64,000 bases of DNA. Source: Simmondsia chinensis (taxonomy: Eukaryota > Streptophyta > Magnoliopsida > Caryophyllales > Simmondsiaceae). The translations under genes were made by a program, and so were the position numbers. The stretch covers positions 5,773,501 to 5,837,500 of the forward strand of contig JAGTTD010000018.1 of NCBI GenBank assembly GCA_018398585.1, written 5' to 3'. Position 1 is the first letter of the stretch, and every line of letters begins with the position of its first letter. The notes under the pieces are model-generated. The model saw nothing but the letters and a program-made list of their open reading frames with translations, had not been told where the DNA came from and ran no database searches. Shown here one piece after another: positions 54,786 through 64,000 of this stretch.

Positions 54786-57003
54786 TGTTAGGAAAAGGAT
54801 ATGAATTTTGTTGGAAAATAAACTCCGATGCCGACTATTCGGTTCATAGTTCACAACTACGGTCACAACAATAGACACCTATTAGAGCACTTAAAGTAGG
54901 AGAGTCTTCTCCCTACCTAAGCCCCCGGTCGGAGAGTCACGCTTCGTGACACCTCACGTGCGAGAGTTCCCGAGAATAGGTTTATCTCTATAAACCGTTT
55001 GCCCTAATACCGGCTGTTGGGATGAATTTCAAAAATTTTTCCTAAAGATTACGCAGTGGAACGGGTTTAGAATTCATAACTCTAAACCTAGGGTTGATTT
55101 AAAATTCATAATTTTAAATCTACTGACTTAAATTCATAATTTAAATCAAAAGATTTAAATTCTTAATTTAGATCTACATGCCTTTTACTCTAATACATTC
55201 ATAACAATATATAAATTTAAACAGGTATAATAACGAATACTGTAAATAAATAGAAAAGCGAAATTAAAAGAAAATGAAAGAAAGGATATACCTGAAATGG
55301 CTCCAATAATAAAGAAAACCAGAAAGATAATAATATTCTTCAAAATCGAGACCCCGAGACCTTCTACCCAATGACCTCGAACTGCCCGGAGGGTGGGCTC
55401 CGAAAAATATTAAACTGGGTCTCTGAAATAGTTTCAGAAACCCTAAAAAATATTTTGACTTCGATACCAAACCTCGGAATAAGCCCCTCTATTTATAGGA
55501 ATATACCGGAGCGAAAAAAAAATTTTAATTGATGTGGGATTGCACAATTTAAAACAAAACGCATCATTTTAATTGAAAAAATAGTTCGGACTCGGTGTTT
55601 CACAAAACTGTGCACGCGTTTTTTAACCCTGTCATTGGGTGCCATGTGGCACGCGGTGATTGGTCAGTGCCTGATGGCACGGATAACCATCTGTTGGCCC
55701 AGCGCGTGACACGTGTCGTGTTGGTTGGCTACTATGCTTGCACACGGATTTACACATTATTTTTCGCGATTTTTCCTTTTCTTTTTTTGTTTTGCTTTGT
55801 TTCCCACTCGTAAAAATTCTTCTTATGAATTTTAATTTTTAAAAATTATTTTATTTTACAATTTTTAGTATTTATTTATCTTATGAATAATATTTGGCAA
55901 AATCAATTTACCCATCTTATGGATACATAATTCATCTCATTAATTCTTTAATATTTTTCAAATGGCAATAAATACAGAGGCTTGCGCTGGGACCTCAGGG
56001 ACAATTTAAATCTAGCTTCAAATGGGTTAAATTAAATTATCTCATGATATTAATTTAATTACCATTTAATGAGACTTAGTTCCACTAAATAAATCTCACT
56101 GCACTCCAGACTTAAATTATTTATTTGATATCTCCCTAATAGACTGTATTGATGGCAACAACACCTCCACTAGATGTCCATGACAAAGGATAAATATAAC
56201 CACTACCGTTATCCTTCTTACTGCTTCTCCATTAGTTACTGACTTGCCCTTCACTGAATAATTCATTTATACTTGAACATATTCACAGTATAAATTCCAA
56301 ATGTCAAATACTTGGAATACTTTGGCCAAAGTTTTCGAACTATTCAAATATTTGCGAATCAGCTGAGGGGACATTTGCATCTCATAAGAGACTGTAGATT
56401 CCCTATTAAATACCTGATCCTTGTCACACTTCACGCCGCTACCCAGTGTATGTGGGATTTCAGTCATTCGTTTAGACCTTACTTATAGCACACCAAAGTA
56501 ACTAACGCTCCATGCACAAGTCCAGAATACTCTCAGGATTTAGAGTCGTCGTTCAAATAGTACAACATGAATCACTCATCCCTACTAGTAGTCTAGAAAT
56601 AAGTAACCCACATGTTCCAACTCAGTGTGTTAAACACACTAACCTTACACTTTTGGATCTCCATCCACATGACCAAGACAAGCCATCTAAGTGTGTCACG
56701 TTATAGTCTTAACATACAAGTGGTCCAAACTTGTCTTCGACTACGAGTCTTTCAAACAACAATCCATACCATTTGTTCCAAGTCTATCTGTGGCTTAGTC
56801 TCATAAACCACTTAAAACAAACATGTAAATTGTAGTATGAGGACTACACTCATCTCATGGGTGTCTCTCAAAGGAAAATTACATGCAGTATAAATGCTCA
56901 CATACACAAATTTCACTAGGAAACGACGGGAACTTCAATTTTATTTATTAATTAAAATAATATATCCAGAATAAATCTAGATTTCAGGACACTGTTCCTA
57001 ACA
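54786..57003 (-). repeat. copia-4 5' LTR
   Basis: 2218 bp, collinear with 48298-50512. TATA box at 55,484-55,500 on minus. It shares the phrase tttgcgaatcaactaagggg and the tgtccatgacaa region with copia-3 LTRs, which supports a common lineage. Confidence 0.88.
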
Positions 57004-57008
57004 CCAGT

Positions 57009-59470
57009 AAGCCCCAAAAAGCCTTTCAATTGCTTGAGAGATGTAGGAGTTGGCCACTGTCTCATTGCCTGGACCTTGGTTGCATTAGTGGTTTCCCCGT
57101 TACAAGATATTACATGACCCAAATACTCTACTGGAGGTTGGGCAAAGAAACATTTGGAGAGTTCGGCAAAAAGCTTATGTTTGCGCATTATTTTAAACAC
57201 TTGACCGAGATGAGTCACGTGAGAGTCCAGTGAAGGGCTATGCACAAGTACATCATCAAAGAATATAAGAACAAACTTCCTTAAAAATGGTTTAAAGACT
57301 AAATTCACTAAGGCTTGAATGTGGCAGGAGCATTTGATAAACCGAATGGCATAACCACAAATTCATAATGTCCATGATGGTTTCTAAAAGTAGTTTCGTG
57401 TATGTCTTGGTCTATCACTCGAATTTGATAGTATCCTTGCCTTAAATCCAGCTCAGAAAAGTATTGGGGACCATGGAGCTCATTTAAAAGGTCATCAATG
57501 ATGGGAATTGAGAATTTATCTTTTACTGTAAGGCAGTTGAGTTGTCTATAGCTGATACACACTCTTAAGATCCCATCTTTCTTTTTGACTAAGATAACGA
57601 GGGAAGCAAAGGGACTATGGCTATGCCTAATGAAATTGGTTTTCTAAAGCTTCTCCACTTGTTTCTTTATTTCATTTTCTGTGAGTGGGGGTACTTATAA
57701 GGCCTAAGATTAACTAGATTCGAGTTAGTTTTGAGGGAAATAGCTTGGTCCAAGGTTCTTTTTATGGAAGTGAGGTTAGTTGCTCAAATAAATCCTTGAA
57801 ATCATGTATTAACTTGCCAATTGATGGGTTAGAATTCACCTTAGCTTCCAATGGTTCAGCATTAAGAGAGAACAATTGGTCAATCCATTGATAAGCACCC
57901 TTCCCGATTACTCCTTCCAGCCTCTTACCACTCATCAATTGCATCTGTCCTTGTTGCACTATGCCTTGCAGCTTGACTGATATGCCATCCTCCTAAAGGA
58001 AACAAACAGTTGAGCAAAATTAAACACTAAAGGACTGATTGTTTTTATCCAATTAACACCAAGAACCATGTCACAACCACCAAGCCTCAGCACTCTGAAA
58101 TCGTAAACAAACTGATGGCCTTGCATTTCCCACCTAAATTGTTTACATTTAGTTTGTATTTACATAGAATTCCCATCTGCCATAGTCATGGTGTAAGCAT
58201 GACTTATCTTGATCAGCTCATGTCCTACCAATTTGACAATCTTGGGAACTACAAAACTATGTGTGCTTCCACTGTCAATCAATTTCAAAATTGGCTTGTG
58301 GCTTGCTTCTCCCTTGATCCTTATTGTGTTATGAGTGTCATTACTAGACAAAGCTCTTACTGAAATTTCCATTTTATCCTCATCTGATTCATCTTGAATT
58401 TCCTCAACCTAGACATTGGAGTCTATTTCCACCCCCTGCTCTCCCTGTTCTTCTTCAGCCTCGGCATTAGTAATTGACATGAGCAGCTTGGGATTACATT
58501 TGTGTCCAAAGAAGTATCTTTGATTACATTTAGAACACAACCTTTGAGCCTTCTTCTCTTACAAACTCAAGGGTGTGGGAGTCACTGAAAGAGTTTGATG
58601 CAAAGGTGGGACTGATTGTCCACTCTTACTCCTTTGTCGTCCATCAGGTACTGCTAGGACAGTGGACTCGAACAGCCTTACTTTAGAATAAGCCTTGGAT
58701 AAAATCATAGGGTTCAATGCTTTGACAAGATTCTTGATTTTAGGTTTGGGTTTCTAATGAAACTAGAAACATAATAAGCCTCACTTGCTCCGTGATTCAC
58801 AGCCATCATTCTAGCCTTCAAATTTTAAAGCATGTCATGTATTCTTTAATAGAAGTAGTCTATGTTACCTTGTTAAAGTTGTCCACAACTTCTCTTAGAT
58901 CCTCATCCCCATATTGCTCACATAATTCATCCACAAACTCATGCCAAGTAAGGGAAGATTTGCTAAGTATCAAGCTATGGAACCACACTTCTTGATCTCC
59001 ATGTAGGGGAATTGCAACCAACTCCACCTTTGAGAATCAACAACATCATAGAAATGAAAGTACCTTTCACATCTTCTAATCCAAGATTGAGGTTACACTC
59101 CATCAAAAGTATCAATTTCCACCATAGGCTGGCGAAATCCTAAGCTTTTGATCACAGGCAGCCCTTCTCCCCGCTCCTTAGTTGATCTTGGATAAAAAGG
59201 ATTAGGAGGCCTTCCATGCTGACTTCCTGATGAAAGCATTCCAGCTCCCATAGGTGTAGCTTGTTAATTGATCTACTCTTGCATTCTTGCAAGCTGTTGT
59301 TGTACTTGCTACTGCAATTGATGCATATTACTGACTGCTAAATCAAATCTTGCAACTGCTGCTACAATTGAGCCAACTACTCTACCTGATTCAAACCCGT
59401 AGTTGCATCCCCAAACCTATTAGCTTGTTTCTTACCCTGGCCAGCTTGATTGGATGGCAATTAAGAGTGA
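57009..59470 (-). pseudogene. gypsy-3 gag, protease, RT (N-terminal and active site)
   Basis: Minus strand, read downward. Gag start near 59,460 (MPSNQAGQGKKQANR) followed by a Gln-rich coiled region with stops. The zinc knuckle CSKCNQRYFFGHKC is at about 58,500-58,545. Protease frame 58,372-58,160 with LIDSGSTHSFVV (intact D-S-G). Linker frame 57,959-57,762 (LMSGKRLEGVIGKGA, FKDLFEQLTSLP). RT frames 57,562-57,308 ([47 protein letters not shown]) and 57,308-57,009 with active site FVLIFFDDVLVHS (both Asp kept), then PVEYLGHVIS and LKQLKGFLGLTG up to the copia-4 target duplication. Several stops in gag and between protease and RT. Confidence 0.85.
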
Positions 59471-59502
59471 TCAGAGGCAAGTATGCAAGCTCTAATGCCA
59501 AT

Positions 59503-59787
59503 TGTTATGATTTAAAAAGATCTTAGATCATAACCTAGGAGAGAGAACATAAGATGAGAAAGAATATAGAGAATTGCGATGAGAAGAGAAGATATTTTCT
59601 ATTTGTTGGATGAAAATTACAATGATAGAAGCAAAGAACTTATACTAGCTAAAGCTTAAGGCGGCAAAGCCAAAATATCTAGCTATTACAATCTCAACCT
59701 ATTTAACTACCTTTCCCGCCAAAATATCGACTAACACCTAAGCCCACCATTCTATTAGAACTAAATAGTCAATTCACAATCACAACA
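59503..59787 (-). repeat. gypsy-3 5' LTR
   Basis: 285 bp. On minus TGTTGTGATTGTG...TAAATCATAACA. It lacks about 25 bp present in the left LTR (a duplicated aatcacttcaattcac phrase there). Both share ttcccgccaaaatatc and ggcggcaaagc. Confidence 0.85.
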
Positions 59788-60070
59788 GATTCGAGTTAAA
59801 CTAACATAAATTCAAACTCTAAACTATCCTTGACCGCTTTGACAATTTAATTTATTTTTTATTTCTTAGAATGTCATTAAATATTCTTCCAAACCAACAA
59901 AATTGAATTTCTATTTTCTTTATAATCACCGATTTTTGACTTAATACTAATTCCCTTTATATACGACACCCGTATAGCTGAGTTAGCTATGGCCAGTATA
60001 ACTGAGTTAGCTATAGCCAATTTGTACGCTTGCGATTATATGGTTTTTAAACAATGTTAAAAGGTGTATG

Positions 60071-60234
60071 ATTAGTATTTTATTCTTTTTAGATATTTGA
60101 AAAGTGAACAAACCCCTTTAAAATTGCTAGGATGGGTGTTTTGAGTAATTAGGAATAAGATGGAATAAGGTAACTTCTACTTAATATATTAAATATATTA
60201 ATAACAAATAAGCGAATTTATCACTTAAGTACCT
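60071..60234. other. spacer, nothing recognised
   Basis: AT-rich sequence between the end of repeat copy B and the first MITE-like repeat. No feature seen. Confidence 0.45.
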
Positions 60235-60754
60235 TGAGGTTTAAGGATTTATCATTTAGGTACCCTGGCGTTTTAATATATATAATGAGGTACCCTAACA
60301 TTTACAAACTTGTATCTCCTAGGTACCTCGAAGTTTAAAATTTTATTAATTAGGTAGCATTTTTCAAAATTATATAGATCTTTATCAAAATTTCCTAACA
60401 TAGGATATAGTTATAGCAATATATAGGTGTTTTCTATCATAATATTATAATTTTCTATCGTAAAATGCTAACATACCACAGCATTTCACTAATACGCTTA
60501 CATCCTCCATCATAATTCAGTGATATTTTGTTCATATTCTGCTTGATTTTTGTCAAAAAATTGATAAAACTTGTACATATTATTGTAATCATGTATTGCA
60601 TCAACGTTTTACGGTGAAAAATGTTCAAATTTTCAAAAAAAATCCACCAAATTCTCACATAGGTTACCTAAGTGATAAAATTTTGAAACCTCAGTGCAAC
60701 TCATTGTATGTATTGAAATGTTATGGCACTCAGGTGATAAATGACCAAACCTCA
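60235..60754. mobile_element. MITE-like repeat 1 with long inverted ends
   Basis: The left end TGAGGTTTAAGGATTTATCA, then TTTAGGTACCCTGG, is mirrored by the right end (rc TGAGGTTTGGTCATTTATCA, then CCTGAGTGCC). Inverted similarity continues about 100 bp inward (ataatgagg..., aaattttat(c)a). The interior is AT-rich and non-coding. Target duplication not resolved. Related to 61132-61704. Confidence 0.55.
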
Positions 60755-60816
60755 TAAAAAAAACATAGGGGTTTATGATTAAAACGAAATTTAATACACA
60801 CATGTGTTATTCAGCT

Positions 60817-60942
60817 AAAAAAAAAGGAACATACCCAGTGCCTCAAGGGCTCCCGCCTACGCAGGGTCTGGGGGGGCAGATGTACACAGCCTTCCCCCTT
60901 CAGGGTGTTATCCTGAAGAGAGGCTGTTTCCCAGTGCCCCCA
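60817..60942 (-). mobile_element. 126-bp RTE LINE-tail insertion with 17-bp target duplication
   Basis: On minus it begins GTTGGGGGC and matches the LINE tail of 22.65-22.78 kb (AAACAGCCTCTCTTC, AAGGCTG, GGCGGGAGCCCTT), ending GGGTATGTTCC plus T9. It is flanked by a 17-bp direct repeat ACATGTGTTATTCAGCT (60800-60816 and 60943-60959), a target-primed reverse transcription signature. Its 5' end coincides within a few bases with the 5S/LINE junction of the chimera at 16.2 kb. Confidence 0.85.
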
Positions 60943-61131
60943 ACATGTGTTATTCAGCTGTTTACCTAAAATTCCGTTCAAAAGTTCATTGACTTATAAA
61001 AATAATTTGTATATGATTACATTTATATATATACCATTTTCTTTTGTAGTACTAATAAAGTGCAAATGAATTTAATTGAATCGATTTTGATTTCTATTTG
61101 ATGATGATACCTATAAATTAATATTAGAGAA

Positions 61132-61595
61132 ATTATTACTTAGATATCTAGAGATTTGAGCATTTATCACCTAAATGCCCTGGCATTTCCATATACACAA
61201 TATGGTACCCTGAGGTTAGAAAATTTTATCATCTAGGTATCCTAAGTTTGAATTTAATAAATTTTTGTAAGAATTTAAACAAATTTATGCAAAACAATGT
61301 TGATATAATAAATAATTACGACAATGTATAGAATTCGTACCAATATTTTCCTCAAAAATTCAGTGAATTATATAAATATTCACTAAATTTTGTTATGAAT
61401 TACCTAAATATAGCCACAATTATATGTCATTGTTGCATTTTGGTGCAAAATTTTATCAAATTCCAGTAAAGATACTAATATATTGTCAAATTGTGCTTAA
61501 TTTAGCATTTTTCAATAAAAATATATCTAATTTCAACAAAAAAAGTATTTGATTGATAAAATTTTAAACTTCAATGTACAATGTTTAAAACCCAA

Positions 61596-61647
<52 letters not shown>

Positions 61648-61704
61648 AAACATTAGAGTACTTAAATGATAAATATTCAAACCTCAAAGTATCTAATTAA
61701 TAAT
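61132..61704. mobile_element. MITE-like repeat 2 with long inverted ends
   Basis: The left end ATTATTACTTAGATATCTAG, then AGATTTGAGCATTTATCA, is mirrored by the right end (rc ATTATTAATTAGATACTTTG, then AGGTTTGAATATTTATCA). The interior includes an (AT)n microsatellite at about 61,596-61,643. It shares ends with 60235-60754. No coding content and no clear target duplication. Confidence 0.55.
61596..61643. repeat. (TA)n microsatellite
   Basis: About 23-24 uninterrupted TA units inside MITE-like repeat 2. A second, shorter TA-rich run lies at 61,751-61,772. Confidence 0.9.
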
Positions 61705-62488
61705 ATCCCTTAATATTATTATTAAGAAGCATGATACATAGCAAAAAAGAATATATATGTATATATATATATAAATCAACAATTTGAGAATTTAAGTAAC
61801 AAATTTTGTAAAATTTAGAATATGAATATGTAATTTGGGTATAAGTATGATAATTTAGATATATGTGTTATAAACATGTATTGTACAACTAACATAAAAA
61901 ATACATATTTTACTGTATTATTAATTATCATGTTTTGTTTATCTGTTTATCTTTGTTTCTGCTTTGATTCTGGCTTTGATATGGGTTAACTCATGCCCCA
62001 TTTTTAAGAGGTGTCTATTTTGTATTGCGAGTTTGTTGCTTATCAAAATAATTGACAATCACACGTAAACATTCTTTTTAGGGCATGTTTGGTATGGGTT
62101 TAGAGAGAGGGGGGGGGGGGGGGGGGGGGGGGGGGATCTTTGATGGTGCAATTGTTAATGGGGTAACTATTATCCCATGAAATTTTTTTTATTGCACCTT
62201 GTTTAGTTGTGCATTTTTAAAGAAGTAAACATTAACCTATGAATTTTTTATTCTATTTGATTTGAGTGTAACATACTTCTTTTTTATCGCTAATTCATTT
62301 CTTATATTATTTTACTTTTTTTGAATTTAATTTTAATAAAATATAACTATTTATTAAAATATTGAAAAAATCACCGTTTTATAATTGACGAAACTTTAAA
62401 TATCTAAAAAATAATTTTGAAATTACTAAAACAAATCAAATAATCCATATTATAGCACTGACGACCTTTCCCCACTAAAATTGCTATT
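61705..62488. other. AT-rich spacer with poly-G tract
   Basis: No gene. A G28 tract at 62,109-62,136 follows gggcatgtttggtatgggtttagag, a phrase common at the ends of plant MITEs. I could not find a matching inverted end. Confidence 0.45.
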
Positions 62489-62816
62489 GTTGCTGAAAGC
62501 CCAAAGAGCAACCTAAGAGGGGGATGAATTAGGTTCTTTCGTGGTTAAATGAAAGTTTAAACTTTAAGAACCAAAATAATAAAACAATGAATATGCAAAA
62601 AATTAAAGGCAAGAAAAACAATACATAAGGATTTTTAAAGTGGTTATTAGGGGATAGTAAAACTAGGGTTTTCATAGTTGCCTTTATTGCTTTGGTCTAC
62701 ATGTAACTAGCAATGGCACTCTTGTCTTTCCCTTACTTGTCAAGCTCTATAAATAGAGCATGTACCTCCCTTTGTTTATTTATTCAATTGATTCAAGTCA
62801 TTATATTTCTCTCACA
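62489..62816 (+). repeat. copia-5 5' LTR
   Basis: Probable LTR TGTTGCTGAAAG...TTTCTCTCACA; the start is inferred because the 3' LTR is outside the window. TATA box TATAAATA at 62,748-62,755 within ctctataaatagag. PBS-like aatatcagagcc follows at about 62,818-62,829. Confidence 0.6.
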
Positions 62817-62964
62817 CAATATCAGAGCCTCTATAGGAGATTATATCTTCTATCTTCTCTTTTAATTTATATTATTTTATCTAATAGTACTTCAATTGGC
62901 CATTTCTTTATTTTTTCCATAATTTTTTGCACTTTCCTTTCTTTTTTTAATTACTTTATTTATT

Positions 62965-64000
62965 ATGACTGCAACAAACAATCCCAATTCCCCTACCCCT
63001 CACTCTCCCTCGATTTATCACCGAACCACCATCCCTGTCACGGCAGCCAAGACCAGCTCTCCCCATGCCGAACCCTCAGTCGACCCCAGAGTGGCTGGTC
63101 CTCCTGTGGCTATGTCCGATTTTCCCCATATCGTTTCCAAATCCTTGGGTCCTTTGCTCAATAGTCTAACGAATACCGATGTCACCATCTCTGGTACTCC
63201 ATTAGCCTCTACGAGGCCACAATTTTCTGAATTTTTTGGTTCGAGCATCCCTACCTCCCTTCCCCCCTTTCCCCTACCGTCAATTACTAGCGCAACCACT
63301 TCCATTGGCGGATTCTGGCAGCCCCATGGACTTAATTTTAGCCACATTACACCCCCTATAGCAGCCCACCAGTGTGCCTGGCAGCGCATACACCATTCCC
63401 CCCTGTGGCGTGTTGCCAAGCATCGTTGTCGGTGTGAAAACCACAATATTAGGTGTTACGCTGGCCCAGCTCCCTGGCTACGGCGGCAGCGCAGCCGCCT
63501 CCCTTCCCCACTTAAACCCAAATTTAAATCATACTACAACTACTCCCCTGCTACTTCCTCTTTCCAATGTTTCCAACATAATAACTATCAAAATAGAAAA
63601 TGCAACTAACTATATTGCCTGGCGGGAGCAATTTTATATACTTTTAATATCACATCAACTTATGGGTTATACTGACGGTACTTTATCTTGCCCCCCAAAT
63701 TACATAACGACAAATGATGGTTCTTCTATCCCTAATCCCGAACATATAAATTGGATTAGGGCTGATCAAAGTCTTCGTTCCTGTATAGCTGCTACTCACT
63801 CCTGAGCACTCCTCAATGACATTGTTAAACAACCCAGACCGAAAGCCATGTGGGATGCCCTTGTCAAAAGATTTTGAGACCACTCAATGGCCAAGGAATT
63901 TGACGTAAGATCTCAAATAATAAACCGCTGAAAAGATGGAAAAACAATGGAAAAATATCTCTTTAAATTAAAATAAATTGTGATGATCTTGCTGCCATAG
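62965..64000 (+). pseudogene. copia-5 gag, partial, frameshifted
   Basis: ATG at 62,965 opens a Pro/Ser/Thr-rich N-terminal region (MTATNNPNSPTPHSPS) that is in frame to about 63,370. The conserved part then continues in the next frame (63,374-63,803). It contains ITIKIENATNYIAWREQFY and LLISHQLMGYTDGT, which is the start of the copia gag (UBN2/DUF4219-type) domain, and EHINWIRADQSLRSCI. After a stop at 63,803 the homology goes on (AMWDALVKRF, KTMEKYLFKLK) with stops at about 63,877 and 63,930. One frameshift and at least three stops: non-functional gag. The N-terminal extension is longer than in copia-A/B. Confidence 0.75.

Larger units (their letters stand above)
48298..57003 (-). mobile_element. 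copia-4: long-LTR copia-type element in gypsy-3 RT
   Basis: LTRs 48298-50512 and 54786-57003, nearly equal in length. PBS on minus GTTGGTATCGGAGCC (54771-54785); PPT on minus ACAAGTGGGAGAT (50,514-50,526). Target duplication on plus CCCGT (48293-48297) / CCAGT (57004-57008), one mismatch. The gypsy-3 reading continues across the site (LTG|YYRKF). Coding remnants at 50.5-52.7 kb and an unusually long, hairpin-rich leader at 53.0-54.8 kb. Confidence 0.9.
45955..59787 (-). mobile_element. gypsy-3: Ty3/gypsy chromovirus-like element split by copia-4
   Basis: LTRs 45955-46264 and 59503-59787. The PBS on minus (ATTGGCATTAGAGCTTGC, about 59,482-59,502) lies beside the right LTR. Gag-protease-RT is in 59,470-57,009 and RT-end/RNase H/integrase/chromodomain in 48,292-46,270, with copia-4 between them inside the RT. 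Stops occur in most segments, but long open stretches and intact catalytic motifs remain. The integrase is followed by a chromodomain-type tail ending at the PPT. Short LTRs plus this tail fit a Reina-like chromovirus (inference). Outer target duplication not resolved (GAATT / GATTC?). Confidence 0.87.
45366..60070 (+). mobile_element. unclassified LTR-like repeat, copy B (split by gypsy-3)
   Basis: 45,366-45,954 and 59,788 to about 60,070 together match the reverse complement of copy A (34,258-35,250). Shared landmarks in order are aactcctatggagaact, agttcaggga, gtgcttgtagcc, gcttgtagcc..aag, then after gypsy-3 aattcaaact, gtacgcttgcga and ggtttttaaa. The left end is set by the preceding LTR and may be truncated. 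It encodes nothing. Confidence 0.55.
62489..64000 (+). mobile_element. copia-5: 5' end of a Ty1/copia element, cut by window edge
   Basis: LTR, PBS and gag in plus orientation. The gag C-terminal region, pol and 3' LTR would lie beyond 64,000. It differs from copia-A/B and copia-3/4 in LTR and gag. Composition rises to near-even GC in the gag N-terminal part. Confidence 0.75.

Noticed and set aside
62965..63446. Serine/threonine/proline-rich host protein or its 142-codon antisense frame
   Set aside because: The plus frame follows an LTR and PBS and continues, after a frameshift, into a recognisable copia gag domain. The antisense frame is a shadow.

Overview
This is a plant nuclear genome window, probably from an angiosperm. 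It is AT-rich and made almost entirely of transposable elements. The diagnostic features are Ty1/copia and Ty3/gypsy elements with tRNA-Met-type primer binding sites (TGGTATCAGAGC and variants), an RTE-type LINE, a BED-finger hAT transposon with 8-bp target duplications, and a Mutator-type MITE. I find no intact host protein gene, no tRNA gene and no functional rRNA gene. Every sizeable coding stretch is a broken transposon gene, except one unassigned GC-richer fragment at 5.7-6.7 kb.

Layout. 1-1.49 kb: AT-rich spacer with short duplications. 1.50-5.21 kb: complete but dead hAT element (transposase on minus). 5.7-6.7 kb: unassigned decayed coding-like block. 7.20-12.14 kb: gypsy-1 (minus), lacking its RT/RNase H/integrase core, with a non-autonomous three-LTR gypsy array inserted in its protease (8.05-10.40 kb). 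12.24-12.52 kb: candidate TRIM. 13.3-14.0 kb: degenerate simple repeat. 15.43-15.90 kb: fold-back Mutator-like MITE. 16.11-16.31 kb: chimera of 5S rRNA-like sequence and a LINE 3' tail (minus).

Nest I, 16.3-43.6 kb. Gypsy-2 (minus) is split twice. Copia-A (16.34-24.24 kb, plus) sits in its 3' LTR and itself carries an RTE LINE. Copia-3 (27.11-42.19 kb, minus) sits in its reverse-transcriptase region. The 5' LTR of copia-3 is broken by an unclassified LTR-like repeat, which is broken in turn by copia-B (35.40-40.46 kb, plus). That is four levels, and three of the junctions carry recognisable 5-bp target duplications.

43.6-45.4 kb: 3' part of another non-autonomous gypsy element of the 8-10 kb family, with a 190-198-bp tandem repeat before its LTR. 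Nest II, 45.4-60.1 kb: a second copy of the unclassified repeat is split by gypsy-3 (45.96-59.79 kb, minus), which is split in its RT by copia-4 (48.30-57.00 kb, minus). 60.1-62.5 kb: two related MITE-like repeats and a 126-bp LINE-tail insertion with a 17-bp target duplication. 62.49 kb to the end: 5' LTR and gag of copia-5, cut by the window edge.

No gene set works together here. The information lies in the order of insertions, the boundaries (LTR ends, PBS, PPT, target duplications) and a few unusual structures: the 5S/LINE chimera, the hairpin arrays in the copia-4 leader, the PBS-gag duplication in copia-A, and the three-LTR array. Family names such as gypsy-1 or copia-A are local labels. 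All alignments were made by eye.
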